Notes: generated by a model from the letters alone, not told the origin. Shown: positions 1 through 11,967, counted from the stretch's first letter. The stretch is DNA of 64,000 bases from Ariolimax columbianus (GCA_036924085.1 JAVGWX010000009.1:63001012-63065011), one strand, 5' to 3'. Translations and numbers: made by a program.

Positions 1-195
1 TTATCGAGGAATAGAGAACAAGATAGAAAGAAACATAGCAATATAACTAGACACATGTTGGAGTGGGGCCAACAAGGAGGAGTAAGGAGAATATAGAAGG
101 ACGAACAGTAGTAAAGGTCATGGTAGGTGGTGTCTTGTAGGTGGAGGTCAAAAAGTCAACTTCCTCCAAAAATAGGTTGAGAGCATCCGTTGCAG

Positions 196-320
196 CTCTA
201 ATGTTCAAGTGGAACCAAATGGATTCATTCAGTCAAGGAAAGCATTTATAGCAGCCCTAATGTTCAAGAGGAACCAATAGGATTGAGTCAGTCAATGATA
301 GCATCTGTATCAGCCCTAAT
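196..320. repeat. Diverged left part of ~60-bp minisatellite
   Basis: About two imperfect units built on 'gttcaagaggaaccaat ... gattgagtcagtcaatgata ... tctgtatcagcccta'. The array resumes at 933 with the same unit, so the LINE tail between them was inserted into the tandem repeat. The preceding 1-195 holds nothing I recognise. Confidence 0.7.
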
Positions 321-924
321 CTTCTTCTTCTTCGTACGCTGTCAGACGTCAACTTGTATTTGTTCGAAGAAAGCAGCTGTCATCCTGAGGCTGTCGACAC
401 TGCCATAGAGCTTGTCTAGTGTTGCCACTGGTGATGGCCACATGTGCTTTCTCTGGTCCTCGTATGTCGGGCAATTTTGCAGCAGATGTTCAGCAGTCAT
501 TTTCCCTGTACCACAGGTGCATTCATCAGTGCCACCTATCTTCATTTTATTGAATAGGTGGTACCTCAGTCTGTTGTGGCCTGTGCGGAGTCTGAAGACC
601 ATGACCTGCTCTCTTCTGTTAAACTAGTAATAGGCATTATTTTTTGTGTAGCCAGTATGTTCTGTTTCCCATTTGGCCATGTATTTGGCCCTAATAAACA
701 TTTTGGACTCATCGTAGGTCACACTAGAATCTGGTTGTGGTAGTCTTGCACCTTCTTTTGCCAGTCTGTCTGCCTCCTCGTTGCCTTGGATGTTACAGTG
801 GGATGGAACCCACTGTACCACAACTCTTTTTGGTGCGGACTGCTGGCATAGTTGACAGAGTACTGCTTTTAAATCATTAAGTTCAGTATTTTTCTTGTTT
901 TTTTAGTGCTGTAACTACGGCCAC
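321..924 (-). pseudogene. 3' tail of I-like LINE (RNase H C-terminus), inserted in minisatellite
   Basis: Reading the minus strand gives the end of an RNase H domain (VQWVPSHCNIQGNEEADRLA), then the linker and a Cys/His cluster (CTCGTGKMTAEHLLQNCP). It ends in the family's terminal GTACGC followed by GAAGAAGAAG. The full family is seen at 25528-27872. Only about 0.6 kb is present, so the copy is strongly 5'-truncated. A frame change near 610 splits the reading frame. The octamer GCCCTAAT occurs at 313-320 and 925-932 and is the likely target-site duplication. It is a dead retrotransposon fragment, not a host gene. Confidence 0.85.
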
Positions 925-932
925 GCCCTAAT

Positions 933-1318
933 GTTCAAGGGGAACCAATTAGATTGAGTCAGTCAATGATATCATCTGTATCAGTCATAATGTTCAAGGG
1001 AAACCAATTAGATTGAGTCAGTCAATGATATCATCTGTATCAGTCCTAATGTTCAAGGGAAACCAATTAGATTGAGTCAGTCAATGATATCATCTGTATC
1101 AGTCCTATGTTCAAGGGAAACCAATTAGATTGAGTCAGTCAATGATATCATCTGTATCAGTCCTAATGTTCAAGGGAAACCAATTAGATTGAGTCAGTCA
1201 ATGATATCATCTGTATCAGTCCTAATGTTCAAGGGAAACCAATTAGATTGAGTCAGTCAAAGATATCATCTGTATCAGTCCTAATGTTCAAGGGAAACCA
1301 ATTAGATTGAGTCAGTCA
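933..1318. repeat. ~60-bp minisatellite, about 6.5 units
   Basis: Near-identical head-to-tail units containing 'caagggaaaccaattagatt' then 'gagtcagtcaatgatatcat' and 'ctgtatcagtcctaatgtt'. Homogeneity is much higher here than left of the LINE insert, which points to recent expansion of this half. Confidence 0.9.
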
Positions 1319-1320
1319 GG

Positions 1321-2590
1321 GCACATTCTAAAAAAGTAGAGGGTACTATCTATTATTATTTTTACACGAATAAATGAATTTTAATACTTGAAGCAATATC
1401 TTTCTTGTTTTGTTTACTAATGCATATTCACCGAAATACTAAATAGTATGTATTGTTTTGTTGTTATTGCTAAGACATTCATTGACATGATAACTGATAA
1501 GTAATGAGTTTCATTATTTTGTTTAACAGCGATATCTGCACTTTACCATTCGATGCATTCCGGTTACAGTTGGCTTATTTTTGGGTACTGGCATTGCCTT
1601 CGAGCTGCAATCCTTATTCTATTAGCCATACCACACTAGTGCAGCATGTTTCCAGGTCCACTGCTTGGAGGCGGAATAAGGTCTTGATCAACTCTTGTTC
1701 GCTGACCCTAATGAAATCATCCATCCTATGAGTCACTGGCTGTTGTCAGTTCATTCACTGTGCTACATCTTCATTCCCAAATTGATTTCGAACACGTGTT
1801 TTCTCTGTCACTTAGTGAAGGTGGTTAAGTTTTTGGTGTGGCCCTAACCTGTTCCAGTTTGAGCTTGGTTTGCCGATTTGTGTCTTTCAGTCTGGTCACG
1901 AATATAGAAATTTCATGCGTTTTATTCAATATAAAAATGTTATTGAACAAATGGTGCTAAAATTATGATCTAAACATTGCGAGACACATAATTAAACTAT
2001 ATATGACATGAGCTACTCATAATAACGATTATATATTAGTAATAAACGTTAAATATCGTTAATGCAGAGGTGGAAATTGGAGACAACAATTGTTTTCCGT
2101 CCTTGCCCTATCGCATGGTTCATCGATATATCCGTCAATTCCTATACACCTACCTTTTTTATAATGTGTCCCAGTCAAAGCCTGAATTGGCCGGGAGTTG
2201 GATATATCCATAAGTCATCCAGATGCGTGATCATTGAACTGATCAAATAATAAAATGTATACGATCTTGAAGCCCAATTTTTGTTGCAATAAACGGGTCG
2301 ACTTTCAAATCTCATATCATGCTTTAATAGTCGAATCGGAAATAGCCGTACATTTAATTAATACGTATTCATGGAAACACAGAATGCCCATTGATTGTTC
2401 ACTCCTTATAAAACATCTAATCTTACCAAAATGACTGGCACTTCTCTCGTGGCTTTACAGTTTGAACTTCAAATAGATGAATAGATATCTTGGTTTGGCT
2501 TCATTCATTCTCAATCTCCCACTACCAAACCCTGAAATGGCTTAAGTAGCAGAATGTAGTCCAGAGAACGGAATGTGTTGTGTCGTAGTT
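1321..2590. other. No gene seen; one very diverged SINE-A-like copy at about 1525-1790
   Basis: AT-rich sequence with only short chance reading frames. About 1525-1790 retains the order of motifs of the SINE-A family on the minus strand (gatatctgcact, gatgcattccggttacag, gttcgctgaccct), but with many changes. Confidence 0.5.
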
Positions 2591-2845
2591 TACAGCTTGA
2601 CTGCGATATTTGCACCTTTCGGTCCAACACATCCGACTTCAGCAAGCATTTTTGGAGTACCGGGTTAGCATTCCCTCTTCGATCCCTTCTCCTTAGCCAG
2701 TCTGCCCTGCTGCAGCCTGTTGTCCAGGATCACCGCGTGGAGGTGTAGAAAGGTTTTGGTTCGCTGGCCCTGACGCTAGCAGTCAGCTATGGGTCGCTGA
2801 CCACTGCAGCTCATGCGCTGCTCAGCATCTTGATCCCGAATAGAT
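2591..2845 (-). repeat. SINE-A copy
   Basis: Interspersed repeat also found at 9588-9905, 39662-39975, 46120-46400 and 53840-54080. Its signature core, read on the minus strand, is GCTGAAGTCGGATGTGTTGG followed by ACCGAAAGGTGCAAATATCG. No clear tRNA A/B box is visible, but the core is shared with the tRNA-headed family at 29057-29270, so it is probably a SINE or SINE-derived element. Confidence 0.75.
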
Positions 2846-2904
2846 ATCTAAAATAGATAGATGATGGTGTTGAATGCCCACAAAGAGTAAGATTACTCTT
2901 TGTG

Positions 2905-3185
2905 GGCCCTAATAATGTTAAGACACTCGCCTCTCAAAGCGATGAACGGAAACGACGCTGATTCGAGTCCCGCAAGTTTCTAGCGACCCCTGGTCTCAAA
3001 GGAGGTGGGACCAGAGTGCCTTTATCCCAAATTACCTCCAGTCGTCTAGACTTATGTATTGGCACTGGACCAGAGAGTGAGGTTGATGACCAGCGCAGCT
3101 TCTTCCTCACTATAATCCTCATACAGCGCAAGTTACATCATCCAGACAGAACCGTCTGATGATGCCAACATCATCGCTTGAGATG
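2905..3185 (+). repeat. SINE-D, tRNA-derived
   Basis: The head resembles a Pol III tRNA-type promoter: 'taagacactcgcctctcaaa' for box A and 'gattcgagtcccgc' for box B. The body reads 'cccctggtctca ... accagagtgcc ... cagtcgtctagactta', and the 3' part reads 'gcgcagcttcttcctcacta'. The same body occurs at 7966-8490 and its head at 42218-42360. Confidence 0.75.
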
Positions 3186-3214
3186 GACGACTAACTTGTT
3201 ACCATGTGGGTGTA

Positions 3215-3612
3215 GAGTCTTTTTGTTTGTATGGTTCTTGTTTGTATGGTTCTTGTTTGTATGGTTCTTGTTTGTATGGTTCTTGTTTGTATGGTTCTTG
3301 TTTGTATGGTTCTTGTTTATATGATTTTTGTTTGTATGGTTCTTGTTTGTATGGTTTTTGTTTGTATGGTTCTTGTTTGTATGGTTTTTGTTTGTATGGT
3401 TTTTGTTTGTATGGTTCTTGTTTGTATGGTTCTTGTTTGTATGGTTCTTGTTTGTATGGTTTTTGTTTGTATGGTTCATGTTTGCATGGTTCTTGTTTGA
3501 ATGTTTTTGTTTGTATGGTTCTTGTTTATATGGTTTTTGTTTGTAGGGTTCTTGTTTGTATGGTTCTTGTTTATATGGTTCTTGTTTGTATGGTTCTTGT
3601 TTGTATGGTTTT
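3215..3612. repeat. 15-bp minisatellite (TTGTTTGTATGGTTC)n, about 26 units
   Basis: The unit length is a multiple of three, so several frames stay open on both strands. The resulting low-complexity peptides are not credible proteins. The main unit variation is C to T at one position. Confidence 0.95.
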
Positions 3613-5210
3613 CAGCAAGGCGTTATATTTCTTAAAAAATATGGCCAACATATTTTAACAGCCTGACTCTGATTCCGTCCATTAATTCTCTTTTTATCAA
3701 CTTTTATTTAACCTGACATGACCGTCTGTGTGGACACCTATTTTAACCAACTTCCCCACAACCTAGATAGTTGAAATTGCTTACACAGCCTCTACTAGTG
3801 CGACCTGTTAGTCTTATGAAATCTTGATTTCTTTGTTCACCCCCCCCCCCCCTCCCAAACAACAAAAAACCATTTCTTAGTATAAATAAAAGCGTGTACC
3901 GAAAAACGCAGTATTATAAATAATGTTTACTAGTTATTGTGACCTGATTTTGTTTGCACCTACCTCTCCCCAAACCCGTAAAATAAGAAGAACAATTCAT
4001 CTCCATATCCATAATTGAGGTCTCAGTTTTCCAATTGTTTGTTCATTGTTCAAGTTTCTACGCAATACAGCAATCGATCATTCTTATTTTCTTTTCGCTT
4101 ATCCTGTTATGCATTTCAACATCAGGATATGAAGAGATCTCTAGAACAAGCCCGTCTGTGTGCCTCATGCACAGTAGCATTTACTGCCTCAGATATTTCT
4201 GTAAGCCACCTTTTTCGTGGCCTGCCTTTGGCTTTGAATTCGTTGTATCTAAATACGTTTTTGTGGCATATAGCTTATAACAAGGTTTGATTAGCCAGCC
4301 CAATTCTCTTTTGTTACCTCTTATGACATGTTGGTATGTTACAGTGTTACTATTCTCTTCTCCCCTTTTTGGACCCCTGTAAAACTCTAAGGTAATACAG
4401 TAATGACGAGCATTGACTACTCGAATTTAACTAGCCAACAAATTGCAATTCTTAATTTAGGGAAGAGAAAGTCGGTTAATACGCCACTTGATTTCGCGCC
4501 AAATTTTGATGGAATCAGGTTATCCAGATGTTTTGTTATTCTGTTTGGCGCCCTAGATTATCGACACTCCGTTCCCGTTACTGCAGATGTTCACAGCTTG
4601 GCCTAGAATAATTCTATGAATATTAGTCATGGACATTTTTTACCACATATACAATTACATATGAATAAAGAGTTACTGTTTTGGGGATAACATAAAATAA
4701 ATGTATTTATTTCGTATTTTTCATATTAAAAAAAAACACAACTGCATTGACAACTGAATAGCTAAGTACGAATCTTTACGCATGCGAAATATTATCAGTA
4801 TATAGTAGTCTTGTCAGGAAACACAACCTTTTCAACGTGAGCTGTTTCCACAGGCTGGTCAAGATCGGCTGGCAGGATAGAGTGCCAAGCTCTGTAGTCA
4901 TTCAGGAGGGCAAGACCTTTGGGCATCCACATTCTGCTGTAGTGAGCTCCTATCAGATGGGCAGTTTGTTGTTTGGACGTCCCCCAAGGCACCTGTTATA
5001 CGCAATGGCTTGCCGTCAATGGACTAGTAGGACTAGGCTAGTCCCCAGATATTTTAGCTAAACTATTTTGAGCAATATTTACACTGGACATAAAATACAA
5101 ATATTGAATAAACAGCGTTAGTGTTGTTCACTATCTCAATTAGCATCACACTGCTATACGCGATTCCCTCTATTTGCGTTCCCAAATTACGACACTCTGA
5201 CGTGGGAAGT
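3613..5210. other. No gene supported
   Basis: Contains a C-run at about 3841-3852. About 4290-4390 weakly resembles the gastropod-type repeat family F ('cctcttatgacatg'). The minus-strand reading at 4992-4795 (65 codons, with GLALLNDYRAWHSILPADL) has a protein-like composition and could be a remnant exon or transposon piece, but I do not recognise it. Confidence 0.45.
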
Positions 5211-5213
5211 ATC

Positions 5214-7860
5214 TTAACTTAACGTCTTTATACTGGTTTAGAAGACTCTTCAGAGTCTGTATACAACCAGTTTCATTTACATTATCTTGCTCTAAAAGCT
5301 TTGCGCATCAAATCTATTCTTAAATGCATTAATTGTCCCTGCCTCTACTACTTCATATGGCAATGCATTCCACGCATTCACCACTCTCTGAATAAAAATA
5401 AATATTTCGTAATATCTAATCTGGACCTTTCTTTAATTAATTTGTAGCTATGCCCTCTTGTTCTTGTAGGTGATTGCATTTAAAAAAAATGTTATAGTCT
5501 AATTTATCCTTTCCTTTGATTATCTTATAAACCTATATATCAAGTCACCTCGAATTATTCTCTTTTCTAGTCATAGTAGGCCGATTTTTCTGAGTCTTTC
5601 CTCATAACTGTATTTCTTTAATCCCGCTATCAGCTTTGTCGCTCTTCTTTGTATTCTTTCCAGCATGTTTATATCTCATCTACGACAAGGACTCCACAAC
5701 TGCACACATTACTGCAATCTAGGTTTAACTAATGCTTTATACAGTTTGACAATCACATCCTTGCTCCTATGTTTAATATTTCTTTTTATCATACCTAACA
5801 TTGAATTTGTCTTTTTCACTTCTACCTGGACCTGTTCACTCACCTAACCTGTATGATCTATTATAACCCCTAGGTCCCTTTCCTTTTCTATCATTCTAAG
5901 ATTGTTCTCACCCATTATGTAACTATGTTCCATATTGGATCTACCGATGTGGATGACTGTACATATATCTACATCAAACTCCATTTGCCAGCTTACAGAC
6001 CATTCTCGAATTTTTATCTAAATCCGATATCAATATATCCACTTTTGCTTTAGATGAGACACTACTGCATAGTTTTGTGTCATCCGCGAATTTTGCAATC
6101 ATGGATCCGATATCAATATCCACAACGTTTATATATATCAAGAACAAAATTGTTCCCAAAACCAAACACTGTGGCACTCCACTTTTTAACTACACACCAC
6201 TCAGAGTACTCCTTATTTATACCCACTCTTTTCCTTCTTCCCGTTAAGGAATTTTCAATCCATTTGGCATCTTCCCCACCGATCTCATGTGATTTTAACT
6301 TTCGAAATAACCTTTGATGAGGTACTTTATCAAAGTTGTTAAAGCACAATCTCCCTCTAGTAAACTTTATGCTGACTATTTCGGACTAGATTAAACTTGT
6401 CTAAATGCATTTCAATGTTTTTAAAAAAAAAAAATTATTGATTCTAACAATTTACAGTCGGCTCGTTAAACTCACCGGTCTATAATTTGTTGGATCTGAT
6501 TTGTTACCCGTTTTGAATAAGGAGATCACTCTTAAATCTTTCAAATCCTCCGGAACAGTTTTTTGTGTAAGTGATTGAGAACATAATGTAGCCAATGGTT
6601 TTGCTAGTTGGTCTCTAATCTCAAACATCAATTTTTCATGAATACCGTCTTGACCTGGACATTTATCCACTTTCAGCCCCTACAATTTAAAAAAACAAAA
6701 CATTTCCTCCATAATACAGATTGATTTTAATACCACTGTATCCATGTCTTTTTGGAAAATATCTATAGACTCTGGGATCTTGGAGCAGTTTTGTATAGAC
6801 TGTGCGAACGTACTGATTGAATAGATTCGCTGCCTCCCTATTCTCACTTATAATTTTACCTGTGCTATCTATGAGAAGATCTACTTTGTCTTTCGTTCTT
6901 TGTTTATTTCTAGCATAAGAAAGGAAGCTTTAACTATAAGTTGATCCATTGAGTAATTTTTTTTTTTCGAAGTCTATTTTAGCTGCTTAATTTACTTTCA
7001 GAGCTATGTTTTGCTTGTCAAAATATTTTAAATAGGTTTCTTTTGATTTACCTGCCTCTATATATTTTTCCCATGCTTTATTTTTAGCTATTCTACATTT
7101 AACCACAAATCTAGCTATCCACTTTTTACTCTTGGGGTTTACCTCCCTACATGGAACACATTCCTCTTTTAGCTTTTCTAGAACTGTTTTGAAACTCTCC
7201 CACTCTTGTTCAACATCTGTTCCTCCGACAATATTTTTCCAGATTACGTGGCTCGCTGCCTTGATATTATCGCCTGTTTATATTTATTTATATCCTTGCT
7301 ATAAGATTCCAACGAATGTTCTGATGGTCAATTGAGCAAACACTTTCCTACCAGTAATGTTTTCAAACATCGACCAAGTGCATGGGTTACAAAATAATAT
7401 GGGCCCAACACCATGATTCCTATGCGCTGCATGACGTGACGGGATCTTGACTTTGTAACGTTTTCAATCATATTTTCCTCTCTAGTAAATACTAGGTCGA
7501 GTGTGTTTTTGCCTCTGATAGCTTCTTCTACATGTTGAATCAAAAATGTCAGTTATGCACTTTACAAACGGTTTTGACTCTATAAGTGCTTCTACCAAAT
7601 CCCATTTTATTTCTGGAAAGTTGTAATCCGCAATTAATAATAATTTCCATGCACTTGCCTTTTCTATGCTGCAAATCGGCGGCTCAGCTTCCAGTTGACT
7701 TGATGGACATCTGTAGCATACTCAAACCACTGTTTTTTTTACCCCCACTTTTTATTTCTCTCCATACACTGTAATTTTTGTTAATAGATCATTTTTGAAA
7801 GTAATATAAAACTATCTTTCCTTAACATTGTATATCCCTCTATTTCAAGTAAGTATTTGA
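5214..7860 (-). pseudogene. CR1-like non-LTR retrotransposon, decayed
   Basis: From high to low coordinate on the minus strand there is an endonuclease-end segment (LDLVFTREENMIENV near 7430-7510) and the start of RT (DKCPGQDGIHEKLMFEIRDQ near 6610-6668). RT palm pieces follow near 6113-6349, then FADDTKLCSSVSSKAKVD near 6050-6100. It ends in a 3' terminus of short TTAAGTT repeats at about 5214. Frameshifts and stops break it throughout. The homologous plus-strand copy lies at 18105-20640. These elements copy themselves by target-primed reverse transcription; this copy cannot encode a working enzyme. Confidence 0.8.
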
Positions 7861-7965
7861 AGTTGTAGTAGTAGTCGTAACAGCAACATAAGTACTTTTA
7901 GTTGTGGTAGTAGTTGTTGTTGCTGTTGTTGTAGTAGAAATAGTAGTCGCTGTAGTCTATATGTA

Positions 7966-8490
7966 AGGCACACACCTCTCAAAGTGATAAAGAACGGGCG
8001 ATCGAGTCCCGCAGGTTTCAAACGGCCCCTGGTCTCACGTAAGGGGAAAACCAGAGTTCCTGCATCCTGAATTACCTCCAGTCGTCTAAACTTATCGTTT
8101 TGTCACTGGTCCAATTGTGTTGTTGTTGTGTGCCTTAATTCTCTAATCCCCAAGACCGTGTGCGTTGCACTGTGGTTTTTATTTTGCGCCTGTCGGCCCA
8201 GTGCATCCGACTTCAGCATTCATTTTATGTAATGGTCTGCTTCCTCCTGCATTTCCTAAGGGTTTGCTTTCCCGATGCTGTGATGGGGATCTAACCCAGC
8301 ACCTTCTGGTCGTGAGCCGTCTCACTTAACCACTAGCCCACGTCGTCCCCCTTACCAATGTAGTTCAGGACCAGAAAGTGAGGTTGGTAACCAGCGCAGC
8401 TTCTTCCTCACTACAACCTAAATACAGCGGAAGTTACATCATCAAGACACAATCGTCTGAGGATGTCGCTATCATCGCTTGCGATGTGCA
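7966..8490 (+). repeat. SINE-D copy split by a SINE-B insertion
   Basis: The left part, to about 8112, has the tRNA-like head (gatcgagtcccgcagg) and the body 'cagtcgtctaaactta'. The right part resumes near 8368 with 'ggaccagaaagtgaggttgg' and ends at 'atcgcttgcgatg', exactly continuing the layout seen uninterrupted at 2905-3185. The trinucleotide array begins immediately after its 3' end. Confidence 0.75.
8125..8352 (-). repeat. SINE-B, tRNA-derived, nested in SINE-D
   Basis: On the minus strand it starts with a tRNA-like head (a degraded match to GGCCTAGTGGTTAAG, then a GGTT-type box B) and continues into the core GCTGAAGTCGGATGCACTGG. The better-preserved sister copy is at 29057-29270. Confidence 0.75.
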
Positions 8491-8499
8491 ACTACTTTT

Positions 8500-9130
8500 T
8501 GTTATAGTAGTAGTAGCAGTAGTAGTAATAATAGGAGTGGTATTTGCAGTAGCAGTAGTAGTAATAATAGTAGTGGTATTTGTAGTAGCAGTAGTAGTAG
8601 TAGTAACAGTAGTGGTATTAGCAGCAGTACTAGTATTGGTAGAAGTAGTAGTAGTAGCAATAGTGGTGGTAGTAGTAGTGGTAGTAGCAGTAATAGTAGT
8701 AGATGTGGCAGTAGCAATAATAGTAGTAGTGGTAGCAGTAGTAATAGTAGCAGTAGTAGAATAGCAGTAGTAGAATAGTGGTAGTAGTAGTAGTGGTAGT
8801 AGTAGTAATAGTAGTAGTAGTAGCAGTAACAGTGATAGTAGTGGCAGTAGTAGTAGTAATAGTAGTGGTAGTAATAGTGGTGGTAATAGTAGTAGTAGCA
8901 GTCATAGTAGTGGCAGTAGTAGTAGTAGTGGTAGCAGTAGTAGTAGCAGTAATAGTAGTAGTAGCAGTAATAGTAGTGGTAGTAGTAGTAGTGGTAGTAA
9001 TAGTAGTAGTAGTAGTAGTAATAGTAGTCATGGTAGTAGTAATAGTACTAGTAATGGTACCAGTAGTAGTGGTTGTACCAGTAGTAGTAGTAGTAATGGC
9101 AGTAATAAGTTTAGCAGTGGTAGTAGTATC
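8500..9130. repeat. Trinucleotide (GTA/TAG)n tract
   Basis: About 630 bp of interrupted AGT/GTA repeats. It occupies the outer end of arm A and is matched in inverted orientation by the shorter (ACT)n tract at 33990-34130. Open frames in it encode poly-V/I, poly-S or poly-T and are artefacts. Confidence 0.9.
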
Positions 9131-9429
9131 ATTAACAGAAGCTGTTGTTAAATGAACTAGCACAGATACAGGCAGTAGTACGCGTGGTGTACATGTTTCT
9201 GTGAAAGAAAGTAAAATCAACAGAAAGACAACTGAAGTTAAAAACAAAACATCTGAGACCACCCATTCCAAAAACCTCATGTTTATTGATTGATAAACAC
9301 ATACAATACTTTCATAGTTTTGTGGGTGGATCAAATGAACATCTCATATTTTCTCATTGGGAGTCAGACTTTCTCGACATAAACAAATATTTTTATTGGA
9401 GTCAAAATAGCATGAAAGGTATGACAAAA

Positions 9430-9965
9430 AGTATGGTAACGTCTGATCAGGCAAAGCATACTGATCAGACTATGTTAGCCAGGGTCAGGAAAAACATAGA
9501 CTATGTTAGTCAGGGTCAGGAAAAACATACTGATCAGACTATGTTAGTCAGGGTCAGGCAAAACATACTGATCAGACTATGTTAGTTGGGATCAAGACGT
9601 GGAGCAGTGCATGAGCTGTAGTGGTCAGCGACCCATAGGTGACTGCTAGCGTCAGGGCCAGCCAACCAGAGCTGCCAAGACCCTTCTACACCACGCGGTG
9701 ACCCTGGATAACAGGGTGCAGCAGGACAGACTGGCTAAGGAGAATCGATCGAAGAAGGAATACTAACCCGGTGCTAAAAAAAATGCTTGCTGAAGTCGGA
9801 TGTGTTGGATCGAAAGGTGCAAATATCGCAGTCAGACTGTAAACTACTTAAGCCCTTTCAGGGTTTGGTAGCGGGAGATTGAGAACGAACGAAGCCAAGC
9901 CAAGCCAGACGATGTTAGTCAAGGGTCAGGAAAGACATACTGATCAGACTATGTTAGTAAAGGGT
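9430..9965. repeat. Tandem repeat of SINE-C head units, interrupted by SINE-A
   Basis: Units of about 38-47 bp contain 'catactgatcagactatgtt' and 'agtcagggtcaggaaaaa'. The array is split at 9588-9905 by a SINE-A. The matching array in arm B (33270-33640) is uninterrupted, so the SINE-A is probably younger than the duplication. Confidence 0.8.
9588..9905 (+). repeat. SINE-A copy inside tandem array
   Basis: Full-looking copy from 'gggatcaagacgtggagcag' through the core at about 9787-9825, ending in a tail of short 'gccaagcc' repeats. It is absent from the corresponding position in arm B. Confidence 0.8.
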
Positions 9966-10255
9966 GAGGAAAAACATTCTGATCGATATTCCACCTCACT
10001 TTCATGCAGTTCTCAATGAAAACAGGATGTTTCAGGACAATCTGGCTTACGAGGTGGGGATCGACGTGATTCCCATAGTAGTGAGCAACACACAGATGGA
10101 GGCATGCATTGTACAACAGCCTGGAAGACACTGGTACACCATCATCACGCTCGGGATGCGAGGAAAGCTACTACAACCGGCCACCCAACGTCTTTTTTTG
10201 GATGTACAAAAGAGTAAAAATACTCAGCGTGGGCATTCAGCAGCAACAACAACAA
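9966..10255 (+). repeat. SINE-C copy with (CAA)n tail
   Basis: Members run from 'gtcagggtcaggaaaaacat' through 'cacgctcgggatg' and 'gtgggcattcagcag' to a (CAACAA)n tail. Other copies are at 32955-33265 (the inverted counterpart), 34165-34485 and 61340-61655. Presence in both arms shows it predates the duplication. Confidence 0.8.
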
Positions 10256-10411
10256 CCGTATCGCTGACACCTTGAATGACTTTAATGTAATATGCCTGTC
10301 AGCACTTTGGTCACGTCTGTCGTTTTGAGGCGTCAATTGGTACATTGTACATTCTATTCTTACCCCTGATTGATATCCCACTATTAAATGGACCTAAATC
10401 AGGTATCTTAA

Positions 10412-11481
10412 CTCATTCCCTCTCAAATATTTTGGGCCTCTGGACGCAATTTTTTTCTAATGTAAGACTCAAACATCGTATCACTTAGTTGTGATCTATG
10501 TATCTTCAATAAAAGTTCCATGAAAAAACACACATTATTTTTAAAAACTGTTCACAATTGCGGTCAAAATACAAAAGAATACACATATTTTGAAAATGGA
10601 TGTGAACATATGTGTATGAGGTATTATAGTTGCATAATAGTTTTTATAAAAAAAAAATTATCAAACAAATTCTAAAATTCTTCCCTTCATCAACACATTA
10701 TTCAGCTCTAAACCAATACACGAATAACGTAATGACTTTCTATTGACCGTAATCTACAAGGGAAGATGTACTGAAAATTACACCTAATTTGATGCAGCTG
10801 TTTTCGCAGCATTCATATTTTACTGAAGGCACGTGAAGCTGAAAACGTGCTAAAAAATAAACGCACCAATCAACACACGGCGAGTGTTTACGATTTACGC
10901 ACACCCATAAATAATATACCTACCGTATTAAATATATAAGTATAAACATTTATGTTATACACACTAGTATGGCTGTGCAGGATCGTAAACCTTTACTGAA
11001 TTTGTGAATTGTTACTATCATTGCTTGAGACAAAACAGGGCCCAACCCCTCGTCAGTAGATTTAGTTTCACTTTCATCGCTTGAATTAGAACTAATACTA
11101 GATACAGAAATCGAAATAGCGCTATCAGAACGATCGATATCTTCATCATCACTATTATTAGTAATAATATAATCTAACCATTACCGAGAGTGTAATGTAA
11201 AAACTATATTTGGTCTGACTGTAGGAGCATGGACTAGATTCAAGGTTGCCCTAAAATAAAACATTTTTTCAATGAAACACATGCTAACTCTTCCGGAAAT
11301 GAAAAGTAAAAAATCTGGAGTTCCGCCAATAACCAATACAAAATATTTAGGAGAACTAAGAATGGGAAAATGTATGTTTTTGTAAACACTTCGTGAGCAG
11401 TGTCGCAAAAGCTGATATATCGGCTCCTAGGTTTTCTTGAAAAACCGGAAGCCGATGTATCTGCTCGTGGGAGTGAATGAC
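10412..11481 (-). mobile_element. piggyBac-like non-autonomous element in TTAA
   Basis: The segment is bounded by TTAA at 10408-10411 and 11482-11485. Its ends are inverted: CTCATTCCCTC on the left, and GTCATTCACTCCC on the right when read inward. Arm B has the empty site, a single TTAA at 32795-32798 whose flanks continue on both sides of this segment. On the minus strand near 11040-11150 a Ser/Asp/Glu-rich stretch (DDEDIDRSDSAISISV) resembles the acidic N-terminus common in piggyBac transposases. No catalytic domain is seen, so it would need an enzyme supplied elsewhere. The TTAA target and the empty site are direct; the family name is inference. Confidence 0.7.
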
Positions 11482-11737
11482 TTAAAACAAATACTACGCC
11501 GAGGGCGGCCAAGAAGGCAATTTGATGGTCCAATGGACGCTCTATCTAGTGTAAAACCAGCATTCTCATTTGATACAATTTTATTAGTCATAATTGGAAT
11601 ATTCTTTTATTTGCTAATTATGAAATGTTATGCAGCTGGTTTATGTGTCGTTCTCAAGTAGAATTATTCGCTCTTTCATAATTTCATTTTAACTTAACCC
11701 TGTATCTGTGTTTTCTCTTTTATTATTGCCGTCGATT

Positions 11738-11743
11738 TTTATT
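11738..11743 (-). promoter_or_regulatory. Putative polyadenylation signal AATAAA, copy A
   Basis: Minus-strand AATAAA about 225 nt after the stop codon of copy A, in a block that aligns with the AATAAA 245 nt after the stop of copy B. Conservation between arms supports use, but no transcript evidence is available. Confidence 0.5.
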
Positions 11744-11967
11744 TTCATTAAAATCAAAATGAGAAACGACTCATTTTGCGGGCCACATGATTAGACGTGT
11801 TTAGAAACAATTGCTTAATATGGATGGACTTTTAATATAGAGTACAGTAACGGATTATACGAATGTCGGGAAATCATTTCTACATCTCATCATATCTGCC
11901 ATCGCCATTATAATTCTTGGTTATTGGACTTCCATTTGTCGGCCTCAAGGTCGGTAGGTGGACTTAA

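Noticed and set aside
3171..3658. Asn/His/Lys-rich and Cys/Leu/Tyr-rich repeat frames
   Set aside because: Artefacts of the 15-bp minisatellite.
8378..9334. Poly-Val, poly-Ser and poly-Thr open frames
   Set aside because: These are trinucleotide tract translations. The Thr-rich minus frame has a signal-like start only by chance read-in from the flank.
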